Assembly (NCBI GenBank): GCA_023091735.1
Contig: JALKBU010000212.1
Location: forward strand, 1 to 60,560
Source: Trichomonas tenax
Lineage: Eukaryota > Parabasalia > Trichomonadida > Trichomonadidae
Direction: 5' to 3'
Length of the DNA stretch: 60,560 bases
In this document: in pieces, positions 20,042 to 29,476 of the stretch
Numbering within the stretch: the stretch's first letter is position 1
Layout: every line of letters begins with the position of its first letter
Notes under the pieces: generated by a model
Told to the model about the DNA's origin: nothing
Seen by the model: only the letters and a program-made list of their open reading frames with translations
The model's database searches: none
Program-made: the position numbers and the translations under genes

Positions 20042-21601
20042 TCATATAATAGTAGGTACTAAAGAGTGTGTGCATGTGAACTGATCGAATTTTTGATTCC
20101 AGATATGCTTTAGATATAATTTATGTACATACTCTGGAGAAACTCTTATTCCGTAAATAAGTGGTGAATAGATAAAGAAGGCAATAATAGAACATGATAA
20201 TACTAAAGCAGCCAAAACAAAACCGGTCTTCTTGTATTTCTTGATAACAATATCAACTAATTTTGCTGATATCAATATTCCAAATATATGTGGAATGCAA
20301 TAGTGATAAAACATTGTGAAGCGCATAACAAAGGCAAACGGGAAAAAGGAAGATGCATAGCCCACAATGAATATAATTAAAGGAATATGCTCGATTCTAG
20401 TTCTTATGTCGACATTTGATTCTGTCAAGAAAACTCTATATATCACAAATATCGACAAAATGACGCAAATCAGAACAAAAAACATATTGAAAACATTCAT
20501 GTGTAGCACTATTCCTTTTGCAAATACAATTAACGCACTATCCATCAGTGGCCAAGTCCACCATCTGGAGCTTTTGCCTCCTGAACACTCCATAAGATTG
20601 TTGACTTCATGGATCCTTTTCATGAGTTCAAAAACTCGAATAATAAGTGATTTCTCTTGATATCTTTTCCATTCTTCTTCTACTGTTTGACTGAATGGAA
20701 TCATGATAATCGAAAACTTCAAACTGAAAAGAGGTAATAAGTGAATATGAATTGCAAAGAAAGAAATATATAAAGTAATATAAATCGTCACCAAAATAAT
20801 GAATCTAATGAATAACTGCAAAAATATGTCAACACTGATTACCCCATTGTTGTTCATGTTATGGAACAGCAATTGCATGAATATAACAACAATTGCAACA
20901 ACATTCAAAAATAATGCTGTGTTCTTCACAGATACGGATAAGGCTATGAACAAACACATCAACGCGAAGTAAGTATTGCTAATTGTTGATGGATATGGAG
21001 CTTTCAAGTATTTCACAGCAAATAAAATCGATGTTAATATAAGAAAATGTAATATTCCATCTGTGAGGACAAATCTGCCCTCCATTATAAGCATATCTTC
21101 GAATGCAATGATTAATGCGCCAAATATCGCTGCAATTTTCGTTAATTGAAAATTAATTAGGATTAAGTAATTAATTGGTGAACAAAGACTTGAATAAAAC
21201 GCAACAACGGTCCTTAGTCTCTCATGTCCGCATGGTTCTTTGAAGTCATATTCGATTGGAAAACCTTCGTTGCATTTATATCCAACTAAATTCGCATGAA
21301 AGTATAAAAGAAGTTTTCCAAATGGCGGATGTATATCGAAAAAGTAAGTTTTGTTCATGTAATGCGTTGTAAAATTTCCAAAATATTTTTCATCGAAAGA
21401 ATTTCGTTTTGGATATTCATTGTTGTAATATCTGATAGTAAATGAAATGATAAAAAGTATTAGAAATGTAATAATATCGAATATTAATGATTTATTTGTG
21501 AAATTTCGCGAATTTGTTATAGAAATCTTGAAATCTTCATCACCACCCAATCTTTTATACATTTCTTCATCGAATAGATCGGACTGATAAAGATTTCTCA
21601 T
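20042..21601 (-). CDS. Dolichyl-phosphate-mannose protein O-mannosyltransferase (PMT, GT39)
   Basis: PMTs transfer mannose from dolichyl-phosphate mannose to Ser/Thr of secretory proteins in the ER. The N-terminal half carries the family hallmarks: NSFDEKYFGNF (catalytic Asp-Glu in the first lumenal loop), YFFDIHPPFGKLL, and RFVLTDGILHFLIL. There are roughly ten hydrophobic segments, with a WTWPLMDS motif in the second half. At 519 residues it is much shorter than fungal PMTs (~750-900), and no MIR domain is visible in the large loop between TM helices. The identification rests on several conserved motifs. The lack of MIR is seen directly. A likely substrate type, a Thr/Pro-rich surface protein, lies at 17961-18614. 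Confidence 0.85.
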   Translation of the reverse strand: MRNLYQSDLFDEEMYKRLGGDEDFKISITNSRNFTNKSLIFDIITFLILFIISFTIRYYNNEYPKRNSFDEKYFGNFTTHYMNKTYFFDIHPPFGKLLLYFHANLVGYKCNEGFPIEYDFKEPCGHERLRTVVAFYSSLCSPINYLILINFQLTKIAAIFGALIIAFEDMLIMEGRFVLTDGILHFLILTSILFAVKYLKAPYPSTISNTYFALMCLFIALSVSVKNTALFLNVVAIVVIFMQLLFHNMNNNGVISVDIFLQLFIRFIILVTIYITLYISFFAIHIHLLPLFSLKFSIIMIPFSQTVEEEWKRYQEKSLIIRVFELMKRIHEVNNLMECSGGKSSRWWTWPLMDSALIVFAKGIVLHMNVFNMFFVLICVILSIFVIYRVFLTESNVDIRTRIEHIPLIIFIVGYASSFFPFAFVMRFTMFYHYCIPHIFGILISAKLVDIVIKKYKKTGFVLAALVLSCSIIAFFIYSPLIYGIRVSPEYVHKLYLKHIWNQKFDQFTCTHSLVPTII

Positions 21602-22147
21602 TCTATTGTTTAGAGAAATCTTTTCAAGGTTGTTTAAAAGAAAAAATGTTTTAAGGTTAATGACTAAAATCGAAATATATCTGTTTCTATCAATGCCAAT
21701 TCTACATTTTGATTTTCATTTTTTCGATTCAATTAAACTTTCAGAAAAATTTTAACTAAAATTTAATTTTGTACCATAATCAAAGCTTATTTCAGCTTTT
21801 TAAATAATTGACTTTAATCAATATTAATTCTATTTTATAAATTATGCTTTTATTTCGGATTTTTTCGATTTAGAAGATGATTTTTAAAATAAATGTTGAT
21901 CATTATCATCATTTATCATATAACTCATAGATCATTAATATTAAAACTTACAGTGTCCAACACAGATACAAACAACTTTCTGTTATAACCATTAATTCTT
22001 GTTTCAATATAGATATTGTAACAAACAAGATGAAAAATGATAAAGTTTTCATAACAATTTTAGTCACCATGATAACAGTATTCTATGCTGAGTAATAAAA
22101 ATTCTATTTAATTTCACAACTCTATTAAATAAAAAAAATTATCAAAG
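21602..22147. other. Intergenic, AT-rich
   Basis: Very AT-rich spacer upstream of the PMT gene. It holds one hydrophobic 21-codon frame, listed separately, and nothing else that can be supported. Confidence 0.45.
22030..22095 (+). CDS. Possible 21-aa hydrophobic micro-ORF
   Basis: An ATG opens a 21-residue frame (MKNDKVFITILVTMITVFYA plus E) closed by two consecutive TAA codons. The charged start followed by a hydrophobic core looks like an isolated signal peptide or tiny membrane protein. It could equally be chance or the stub of a lost surface-protein gene. No initiator element was found upstream. Confidence 0.15.
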   Translation: MKNDKVFITILVTMITVFYAE

Positions 22148-23482
22148 TTACTCCTGGAAAGCGAGTGGACATGCCTGCGGCTGCTCATCTTGTTCCTCAT
22201 CGTTCCATGGATCATTGATATCGATGACTTGCATTCCAGCGAGTGCTGCTTCAACCATTTGGTTGACATCTAAGTTCTTTTCGCCGTCCTGAGCTTCCTC
22301 GATTGAAGGCTTTGTCACAACCTTCTTTGGCAACATGTGTGAGCAGCAGTCTCCTGCTGGAAGGACTGAGATTTCCTTTGTACCGACTTTTGCAGCCTTC
22401 TCGATGATCTCTTCCTTGGAGTCAGCCAAAAGTGGACGCAAAACAAGTAATGGATTGATTGCAGCTTGAATTGCTGTCATTGATTCAATTGTCTGTGAAG
22501 CAACTTGTCCAAGATTGTCGCCTGTTGTGAGTGCTGTGCATTTGTTCTTCTTAGCAATAGCAGCAGCAACTCTAACCATCAATCTTCTGTATAATGTGAC
22601 TCTTAACTTTGCAGGTGCATTGAGAGCGATCTGGCGCTGCTGTTCACCAATGGAAACAGAGTAAAATGTGTTAGGACCACCCCATGTAGCGAGCTGCTGC
22701 ACAATCTTGCGGACTTTGCCAACACTTGAGCGCCATTCACCAAATGGTGATGAGTGGAAGTGAACGTAAATAACTTGGCAGCCTCTTCTCATCACTGACC
22801 ATGCAGCGACTGGTGAATCGAAGCCACCGGAAAGTAAAACGACAGTCTTACCCGATGTGTTGACTGGGAGGCCTCCAGCACCTTCTAATCTCTCAGAATA
22901 GAAGAAGAATGAATCATTCTGGATTTCGATGTTCAATCTGAGTGCAGGGTTCTTGAGATCGACTGGAATGTTGTATGTATCATGAATGAAAGCGCCAATG
23001 TCCTTTGAAAAGTCCATCGAATTTTTTGGATAACGTTTATCAACTCTTGAAGTTTCAACTTTGAAGCTAGCAACTGGTCCCTTAGCAAGCATGCCTGTGA
23101 TGTACTTACCAATCTCTTGCTTTAATACATCAACTTCGCGTTTGACTTTGTAACAGCGCGAATAAACGGCAACACCGAAGATTTTCTTTGAAACTTGGTA
23201 AATGGTATCAACAAAATTGATTGGTGCTGTGACTAACATTTCGACTTGCATTTGATTCACTTTGAAATTCGTAACTCCTGATGCCTTGAGTTGGTGTCTC
23301 ATGTTATCGATTAATTGCTTCTCGAACATCGGACGATTCTTGCCTTTAAGCCATAATTCGTGTGGATGATAAATGAAATATGCCATTTCCTCCGCAGGTT
23401 GGTTTTCTTGCTTCTTTTCCTCAGTTTTTTCGACTGGCTGTGCTTCAGCCTGCTTCACTTCGGCAGAGTTTTCCAAAGACAT
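22148..23482 (-). CDS. ThiI-type tRNA 4-thiouridine synthetase (THUMP + PP-loop)
   Basis: ThiI adenylates uridine 8 of tRNA and inserts sulfur from a cysteine desulfurase. The 444-residue protein has a low-complexity Gln/Glu/Lys leader (~1-30) and the ThiI N-terminal ferredoxin-like start YFIYHPHELWLKGKNRPMFE. A THUMP domain spans ~100-200, and the PP-loop ATPase signature SGGFDS is at 218-223. TTGDNLGQVASQT, RPLLADSKEEII and PAGDCCSHMLPKKVVTKP then follow. No rhodanese domain is present. ThiI is mainly bacterial and archaeal, so ancestry by lateral transfer is likely. The sulfur donor would be an IscS-like desulfurase, which links it functionally to the nearby IscU. Codon use matches host high-expression genes. 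Confidence 0.9.
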   Translation of the reverse strand: MSLENSAEVKQAEAQPVEKTEEKKQENQPAEEMAYFIYHPHELWLKGKNRPMFEKQLIDNMRHQLKASGVTNFKVNQMQVEMLVTAPINFVDTIYQVSKKIFGVAVYSRCYKVKREVDVLKQEIGKYITGMLAKGPVASFKVETSRVDKRYPKNSMDFSKDIGAFIHDTYNIPVDLKNPALRLNIEIQNDSFFFYSERLEGAGGLPVNTSGKTVVLLSGGFDSPVAAWSVMRRGCQVIYVHFHSSPFGEWRSSVGKVRKIVQQLATWGGPNTFYSVSIGEQQRQIALNAPAKLRVTLYRRLMVRVAAAIAKKNKCTALTTGDNLGQVASQTIESMTAIQAAINPLLVLRPLLADSKEEIIEKAAKVGTKEISVLPAGDCCSHMLPKKVVTKPSIEEAQDGEKNLDVNQMVEAALAGMQVIDINDPWNDEEQDEQPQACPLAFQE

Positions 23483-23895
23483 TTTTGATCAACGATTATT
23501 TTGTAAACAAAATTTAGTCAGATTTCGATATATTTTTGTCATATAAATTTGTTTTTCTCGTGACCAAAAAACATGTTATATCTTGATTTGAACACCATAA
23601 ACAGCATTCTTACCAATATGTAATAATTTGCCATAAAATTTTCAATCATATTTATACATTTATGTGGCTATAATAAGAAAAATCATAAAACTAATTCGAT
23701 ATTTTCTTCATTATAATCCGTTTCCAATTGTTTTCTAGAAACCTAATATTCACAAGAAGTGTATTATAGCTGTGACACTAAAAGTGTAAAATATCTATTT
23801 TGATATTAAATCAAAAATATAATTTCAATTATTAGATATTACTCATTGCATAGGTGTAGATAGGATAGAATTATATATATTTACAAACAAAATTT
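23483..23895. other. Intergenic, nothing seen
   Basis: AT-rich spacer between two minus-strand genes. No repeat, motif cluster or frame could be supported. Confidence 0.5.
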
Positions 23896-25236
23896 TCAAT
23901 TGGATTGGTTAATGAATTCGAGATAATCATCTTTTGTTCCATCAGGATTTTGAAGTTGCCAATCAATGAGAGAGTCTTGATAAGCTCTCAGTTCTTGGCC
24001 TTTCACCTTGTAGATCTTTGATAACTCATTGCCATTGAATAAAGGCTTAATGTCATATGCTTTATCGATCTTATGCTCGATTGCATAATTTCTAACATCA
24101 TTTGTAATAAACTTATAGTTCTCTTCATCAAACAAAAGACTTGCAGAGACTTCCCATAGCTGACCGGAATCTCTGATTGCTCTTCCTACTTCGACATTAT
24201 CTAATTTAGTTATTCTCAGAAGATTATGAGTGCCATTCATCAATATTCTTGTTTCATCGCAAACTTGATTTGTCATTCTTAAAATCCTTGATATTGCTTT
24301 CTCGACGTGATCAACTTTTCTTCCATATTTTTTTGATGGAACAAAACCTTTCCCGAACTCGTCGTAGTATATTGCGCCTAAAATAATTTGCAATTGATGA
24401 TCTTTGTGCAAATGTGAGGCAACAAAGGAAACACGGCTTAACACTACATCAGTGTTGAATTCAAGTTCACTCGTTCTATCAAATAACAAATTAAAGAATC
24501 CGAATTCGATTAATTCACGAATATATCTTTGTGGATCTGGACCTTGTAACGCTTGTGAAATTTCAAATGAAGCTCTGTCAGCAGCAACCTTTCTGAGATA
24601 TATTTCATGGCATTGTTTGATTGATTTTGGAATTGATTCTTCATATTGAAGATTGAATCTAGATGCAAATCTCAGAGCGCGAAGAATACGTAATGGATCT
24701 TCTTGGAAGCTAACAAGTGAATCTTTTGGAGTTCTAAGGATGTTATTTTGTAAATCTTGATAACCATTGAATAAATCTTCGATTTTCTTTGTGCAAACGT
24801 TGTAATACAATGCATTTATTGTAAAATCGCGTCGTTCTGCGTCTTGTAATAAAGTGCCATCTGAAACTTCAGGAATTCTTGAGTCTTCACTATATTTTTC
24901 ACATCTTAATGAGCAGAAGTCGATCCAAGTATCGCCAAACAAGCATACTTTTGACACACTGAGGTGTTTTGACTGTTCTGGGTTTTGAATAACTTTATAT
25001 TCGATCGATTTTGATTGTAAATAATTACATAATGCATACGCAAACTCAACGCCATGACATCCTTCTATAGTTACGTCGTAATCACATGATCCTTTCTTGA
25101 TTAACTTATCGCGTACCCATCCACCGGCCATTCTGGCGACAACAGGATGGTCAAACGTTTTGCAGACCTCTTCAAGATATGAACAAATCAATCTTTCAGA
25201 CTCTGTGAGTGATATCCTGTCTTCCAAATTTTCCAT
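23896..25236 (-). CDS. CCA-adding tRNA nucleotidyltransferase
   Basis: This enzyme adds or repairs the 3' CCA of tRNAs without a template. The class II motifs are all present: GGWVRD (38-43), the metal-binding DYD (Asp52, Asp54), the DAERRDFTINALYYN motif B, and EDPLRILRALRFASRF. The C-terminal helical body is divergent. From the ATG at 25236 the length is ~446 residues, typical of the family. An in-frame ATG at 25263 is possible, but it would place a CATGTAAA promoter-like motif within the coding region, so the later start is preferred. Four copies of that motif lie in the next ~130 bp upstream. A mitochondrial-type leader is not evident. Confidence 0.9.
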   Translation of the reverse strand: MENLEDRISLTESERLICSYLEEVCKTFDHPVVARMAGGWVRDKLIKKGSCDYDVTIEGCHGVEFAYALCNYLQSKSIEYKVIQNPEQSKHLSVSKVCLFGDTWIDFCSLRCEKYSEDSRIPEVSDGTLLQDAERRDFTINALYYNVCTKKIEDLFNGYQDLQNNILRTPKDSLVSFQEDPLRILRALRFASRFNLQYEESIPKSIKQCHEIYLRKVAADRASFEISQALQGPDPQRYIRELIEFGFFNLLFDRTSELEFNTDVVLSRVSFVASHLHKDHQLQIILGAIYYDEFGKGFVPSKKYGRKVDHVEKAISRILRMTNQVCDETRILMNGTHNLLRITKLDNVEVGRAIRDSGQLWEVSASLLFDEENYKFITNDVRNYAIEHKIDKAYDIKPLFNGNELSKIYKVKGQELRAYQDSLIDWQLQNPDGTKDDYLEFINQSN

Positions 25237-25251
25237 ATAAATTTTGATGCA

Positions 25252-25369
25252 TTTACATGACATATTATATTTTACATGCCAAATATCTTTAAATTTTGAC
25301 GGATTAACCAAAATTGAAATGGTAAAAAATTATTTACATGACAAAATTTAGATTGATTACATGGCAAAA
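25252..25369 (-). promoter_or_regulatory. Cluster of four CATGTAAA-type motifs
   Basis: TTTACATG or ATTACATG followed by N-CAAA occurs at 25252, 25271, 25333 and 25356 on the plus strand. In the direction of the CCA-adding gene this reads TTTTG(C/T)CATGTAAA. The same motif in the same orientation lies upstream of at least five other genes in the window, so it is probably a promoter element. Confidence 0.6.
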
Positions 25370-25834
25370 TTAGTCTTTAATTGCTAAATATTCATATATT
25401 TTAAGCATAAGGCGTATATTAAAGGATAAAAACCTTTATATTTTTATCAGCCGGATTGATGGATAAATTTTAAATCATTAAAATCACATCAATTCAGCCG
25501 AATTTTGTCAGGTTCTAGAGTTTTACATAACAGATTTTCTCCATAGCCCAACATTGATATTTTTGATTATGCCGAGGCTAGATGTGAAAAACACCAAAAG
25601 ATAAATCGTCGATTCGACCAAGAACACAAACAGCAGTTATCTGAATTTTGACCTCATTTTTCTGTGAAAACGCTGAAATCATACTCAGGATGGTCCATAA
25701 TGGCCAAACAAAGGGTCGACCTAGAAACCAAACAATAAATTTGACAGCATCAAATTGAGAGAAAATTTGACGATAAAAAATTTTTCAGAGCATGTAAATT
25801 TCCTTGCAATAAATCATTTTTATTTCAGATATAA
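25370..25834. other. Divergent spacer with promoter-like motifs
   Basis: Between the CCA enzyme and the 86-aa gene. CATGTAAA at 25791 and an initiator-like TCATTTTT at ~25814 lie 43 and 20 nt before the downstream ATG. The rest is unremarkable. Confidence 0.45.
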
Positions 25835-26095
25835 ATGAGGAGGCGTGCTGTCATCGATGAGGATTTCGGACAGTTCGTTCACGAGGTTCATCAGCTGGAG
25901 CAGAGGTACCACCAAGGAGATGCTGAGAACAAGAAAGAAGTTAAAAAGAAATTACGCGATGCCATTATGAACTGCAATGCTCATATGGGTGCAGATCTTT
26001 CGTACGCTTCTTCAAATGGGGTGAACAAGAGGTTCATATTATTCTATCAGCCAAGACTTAAATTATTGAAAAAGACAATGTCGAAGCTAGAATAG
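25835..26095 (+). CDS. 86-aa basic helical orphan protein
   Basis: The small protein starts MRRRAVIDEDFGQFVHEVHQ and is predicted to be mostly helical. A central charged stretch (ENKKEVKKKLRDAIMN) and a C-terminal helix (LKLLKKTMSKLE) are visible. It has no signal peptide, membrane segment or Cys cluster. I do not recognise a family. Evidence that it is real: the frame is less AT-rich than its surroundings, it begins with ATG, and both a CATGTAAA motif and an initiator-like element are correctly placed upstream. It could be a small ribonucleoprotein or microtubule-associated subunit, but nothing specific supports either. Confidence 0.62.
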   Translation: MRRRAVIDEDFGQFVHEVHQLEQRYHQGDAENKKEVKKKLRDAIMNCNAHMGADLSYASSNGVNKRFILFYQPRLKLLKKTMSKLE

Positions 26096-26356
26096 AATAG
26101 CATGAGAATGTCTTTTCATACTTTGTTTGTAGATAGTAAATATCATATATATTAAATCCTTATTGTTTTATTGAATTTTGATCAATCATCAAATCTAAAA
26201 ACATGCAGCCATGGTTTTAATATGATGTTATATTCAATGAATATAATCTATTTATCATATTCAGAACGTCTGATGTTTGCGATTATATCGGTCAAAATAA
26301 GAATTAGCGATGTGTGGTCGATTTGAGAATATATTATAACATTTTTATTATAAATA

Positions 26357-27823
26357 TTATTCAGCCCCCTTTGACTTCCTCCATTCTTCGTACATTTTGA
26401 GTGTGGCTTTATCTACTGAGCTCTTTCTTAAATCCATGGCGCGCTGGAAGTCTTGGTTCGATATAACAACACGAGCTTGTTCTATTGGCATGTTCAACCA
26501 AGCCTGTGTATCGAGATTTGATGTTTGCTTATCAAAAACAGCCTGAGCAGCATCTCTGCACAAGTTAGCAATATCAGCACATGAATATCCATCTAATTTT
26601 TCAGCAAATAAGTCTAATTCAAAGTCATCATCGATTAAATCCGAAATATTCATCTTAAGAATCTGTTTTCTGCCTTCGACATCAGGAAGTGGAATATAAA
26701 TACGCTTCTGGAATCTACGGAGAAGAGCTTCATCCAAATCCCATGGGAAGTTTGTTGCTGCAAGAACGAAAATTCCTGTGTTATCAGAAGCACCATCAAT
26801 ACCTTCTAATCGTGTCAAAAGTTGTGCTTTCATTCTCCTCGAGGCTTCGTGTTCACCACCAGAGCCTCTTTGAGAAGCAACAGCATCAATTTCATCGAAG
26901 AAGATTGTGGATGGAGCCATTTGGTCAGCAAGATCGAACAAGTGGCTGACGAGCTTTTCAGATTCACCTAAGAATCTTGATGTAATCGTTGCTGATGTGA
27001 CATTGAAAAATGTTCTGCGACACTCTGTAGCAACTGCCTTCGCAATGAATGTCTTACCAGTACCTGGTGGTCCGTAGAAGAGAACAGACTTCCATGGCGC
27101 TAATAATCCTTTGCAAATATCAGGTCTCATTGGTAAAATAACGAGATTCTGCCTGAGCAATCTCTTGACCGGTCCAAGGCCAGCAATAGACTCCCACTGG
27201 ACATTTGGCTCTCGTACCAAAATACCCATATCGATAATTTGCTGTACGAGAGGATTTGTTGCTGGATCGAGATTTGGTTTGTCTGGGACTTTCGATGGCT
27301 GTGCTGCATTGACTTTTTGAGGAGGTGCAGGTCTATTGACTTGTTTGACTGCAGCTTTTGAACTTGGAGACTTTCCAGCGCTAACTTTGGAGCGTCCAAC
27401 ACCGACTGGTGCACGTGTCTGTGGGTTTCTCTTTGTCTTTTGGGCATATGCGACTGGTCTGCGCTCTGGTGCGCGTATTACAGGAGATTCATCCTCGCCA
27501 TCTTCATCGACTCTTGTCCAGAGCGGCGTTTCCGGCGCCGGAGGTTCTTCTGCTGCTTGTTCAGAAGGTCCTTGATCTAATTTATCGAGAATTTCATCTA
27601 AAACACCCTTTATACGTCTGACAGCGGCTTCCTCTGCGATGATATCTTTGAGCATTGAGTTCCATTTCGTAATTTCCGAAGGTTGTCTGCATGATTCGAT
27701 CTCATATTCAACTTCTTGTCTTGCATTCGAGAAATATTTAAGTGCAGCATCGTAATTTTCGAGTTTTGCATGTTCACGGGCGAGATTTACATGCTCCAAA
27801 ACTGATGAATAGTCTGAGCTCAT
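26357..27823 (-). CDS. Katanin p60-type microtubule-severing AAA ATPase
   Basis: Katanin p60 forms hexamers that pull tubulin tails and sever microtubules, important at basal bodies and in mitosis. Residues ~5-85 form the N-terminal helical bundle (MIT-like: ARE-HAKLENYDAALKYFSNA). A Pro/Lys-rich basic linker spans ~90-185. The AAA module (~200-440) has Walker A GPPGTGKT at ~250, Walker B IFFDEID at ~306, the katanin/spastin pore and sensor stretch GGEHEASRRMKAQLL, and a C-terminal Vps4-like helix (TLKMYEEWRKSKG). The length of 488 residues is typical. Katanin is favoured over spastin or fidgetin because of the N-terminal domain and the TECRRTFFNVTSATITSRF block. It is divergent from the LisH gene over a 130-bp promoter. 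Confidence 0.9.
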   Translation of the reverse strand: MSSDYSSVLEHVNLAREHAKLENYDAALKYFSNARQEVEYEIESCRQPSEITKWNSMLKDIIAEEAAVRRIKGVLDEILDKLDQGPSEQAAEEPPAPETPLWTRVDEDGEDESPVIRAPERRPVAYAQKTKRNPQTRAPVGVGRSKVSAGKSPSSKAAVKQVNRPAPPQKVNAAQPSKVPDKPNLDPATNPLVQQIIDMGILVREPNVQWESIAGLGPVKRLLRQNLVILPMRPDICKGLLAPWKSVLFYGPPGTGKTFIAKAVATECRRTFFNVTSATITSRFLGESEKLVSHLFDLADQMAPSTIFFDEIDAVASQRGSGGEHEASRRMKAQLLTRLEGIDGASDNTGIFVLAATNFPWDLDEALLRRFQKRIYIPLPDVEGRKQILKMNISDLIDDDFELDLFAEKLDGYSCADIANLCRDAAQAVFDKQTSNLDTQAWLNMPIEQARVVISNQDFQRAMDLRKSSVDKATLKMYEEWRKSKGAE

Positions 27824-27953
27824 TAAATCTTAAACGTACAAAAATAAATTTACAAATAAAAAGGCCATGCTTACATGTCATATTCAAAATTTACATGTCA
27901 TAAATAACGTTTATAAATTTTGTCAAAAGATTTTAGAAAATAAAAACTAAAAA
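27824..27953. promoter_or_regulatory. Shared promoter of katanin and FOP-like genes
   Basis: The 130-bp divergent spacer carries two TTACATGTCA blocks (27871 and 27891), oriented towards the katanin gene and 50-70 bp from its start. Both neighbours have microtubule or basal-body themes, so co-expression through this region is plausible but inferred. Confidence 0.5.
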
Positions 27954-28661
27954 ATGAACAAAAAAGTTATAGAGGAAATGAATAATAACGGTTCAATGAA
28001 CTATTTACGTGCATCTTTCTTGAGAGATGTATGTGAAGAAGCAATCGCTACAAAAAATCCAAAATTTACCGCATATAAAAACATGCAATCGAAACAGGCT
28101 TATGAAATCGCTTCAGATCTAGTGATGCAATATTTATATTCATTCGCACTTAATGTTTCTTTTGAAACAATCAAAATAGAATCAAAGAACGCAGTTCAAT
28201 ATTCATCAAGATCAAATAGAATTGATGAATTAGAACTTGATGAATACGGTGATGCTCAAACAGCACCAATTCAAGTTTTAGTGCAGTTTTATCAAGAACG
28301 TCGTCAACAAATTGAGGAAGCTCAAAAGAAGAAACCGAAAATACGACAGAAACAATCAAATACGAAACCAGAACCTACAAACCAGAAGCCAGTGAAAGTT
28401 CAGCCCCAAAAAGATCCACCGAAACAAATCACACTTCCTAAAGTGCCACAAGTTCAAAAACCAATGAAGAAGCCTTCAAGATTCACAGATGAATCAACTA
28501 CAGAAGATAGCATTAACATTAGTGAACAATTCCCAATGAATGCACTAAAAGATCCAAGACCTGTTCCTGTCAATATTAAACCTGGCGGACCTCCTCCACA
28601 CATAAGAAAACCAGCCTCATATTCAGAAGATAGTTCACTTGATCTGCAATTTAATTTTTAA
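27954..28661 (+). CDS. LisH-domain protein resembling centriolar FOP/FOR20
   Basis: Residues ~15-75 match the N-terminal dimerisation region of the FOP/OFD1/FOR20 family. A first helix (LRASFLRDVCEEA) is followed by the LisH-like ASDLVMQYLYSFALNVSFETIKIES. The rest (~100-235) is disordered, Lys/Gln/Pro-rich and then acidic (DESTTEDSINISE, YSEDSSLDLQF). In other eukaryotes such proteins anchor and build centrioles and basal bodies. Its position next to katanin on a shared promoter fits that role. The LisH assignment is by pattern; other LisH proteins (for example LIS1-related) lack this short-tail layout and would carry WD repeats. Confidence 0.62.
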   Translation: MNKKVIEEMNNNGSMNYLRASFLRDVCEEAIATKNPKFTAYKNMQSKQAYEIASDLVMQYLYSFALNVSFETIKIESKNAVQYSSRSNRIDELELDEYGDAQTAPIQVLVQFYQERRQQIEEAQKKKPKIRQKQSNTKPEPTNQKPVKVQPQKDPPKQITLPKVPQVQKPMKKPSRFTDESTTEDSINISEQFPMNALKDPRPVPVNIKPGGPPPHIRKPASYSEDSSLDLQFNF

Positions 28662-28782
28662 CTTATATTATATATTTATATTGTTGTATGTTTATTAAAT
28701 GACCAAATGTTAATAATGATGTAAGTACTTTAAAGCAAAACAGTTATTTTGAGTAAAATTGAAAATACTATAACATGAATAT

Positions 28783-29457
28783 TTAGCGTTTCTTAGGACC
28801 ACCATATGTCTTATTCATATTCATCCTAGCGCAAACCGGGAAGTGGTGTCTAGCAGCTTCTTCACCCATCTTTCGCCCGCATGTTGGGCATTGTACAAGA
28901 TCCGGGGGCTCTTCGATTGCTGGAAGGTCTGGCGGTGGACCAACAGCCTTTCCAGCAGCAAGATCTTTCTGGTACTTATCATATCTGCGTGCGGCACGAA
29001 TGGATTCAACCATCTTCTCGTGATCTCTCTGCCACTTCGGTTTCTCCGCTGGAGCAGCATCTGCAGCAACAGCTGATGGACGAGCACCACTTGCCGTTTT
29101 TGGTTTTGCAGCAGCGGGCCTTGTTTGTGTTATTTTTGGTGCTGCCTGAGGTGTCTCTGCGAACTCCATATCTTCATCATCTCCATCATCTTGTGGTGGA
29201 GGTGGAAGAGATCTTTGCGAAGTTTGTGGTGGAGGAGCAGAAGCTCTGTACACACCGTAGTTTTTACGTATCCATCTGAGTATAAGGAGTCTAGTTCCGA
29301 CAGGTCCAACGCCCATCTCTTTAAGATGCTCATCCGTTATTAACGGGAGAACGCATCCCTTGATTTCTGCATCACGGAAATACTGCACGGAATTTTGAAA
29401 ACCCGCTTTTTCGAGGGCCTCGCATACGCCATCCACGTCTAGGTCCTCTCCACTCAT
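28783..29457 (-). CDS. SAM domain plus C2HC zinc-finger protein
   Basis: The N-terminal ~70 residues form a SAM domain (VCEALEKAGFQNSVQYFRD, then LPLITDEHLKEMGVGPVGTRLLILRWI). The central region is Pro/Ala-rich and disordered. The C-terminus carries one C2HC finger (CPTCGRKMGEEAARHHFPVC), the type found in ZC2HC1 proteins, which often associate with the cytoskeleton or RNA. SAM domains polymerise or dock partners, so this is probably an adaptor. Two CATGTAAA-type motifs (29477 and 29512) lie 20-60 bp before the ATG. Codon use is relatively GC-rich. The domain calls are firm; the cellular role is unknown. Confidence 0.8.
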   Translation of the reverse strand: MSGEDLDVDGVCEALEKAGFQNSVQYFRDAEIKGCVLPLITDEHLKEMGVGPVGTRLLILRWIRKNYGVYRASAPPPQTSQRSLPPPPQDDGDDEDMEFAETPQAAPKITQTRPAAAKPKTASGARPSAVAADAAPAEKPKWQRDHEKMVESIRAARRYDKYQKDLAAGKAVGPPPDLPAIEEPPDLVQCPTCGRKMGEEAARHHFPVCARMNMNKTYGGPKKR

Positions 29458-29476
29458 TTTTTTTAAAATATAAAAC

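Noticed and set aside
25800..25840. A TTTATTTCAG sequence before ATG 25835 as a 3' splice site
   Set aside because: No parabasalid 5' splice consensus or branch/3' ACTAACACACAG motif is nearby, and the ORF is complete without an intron.
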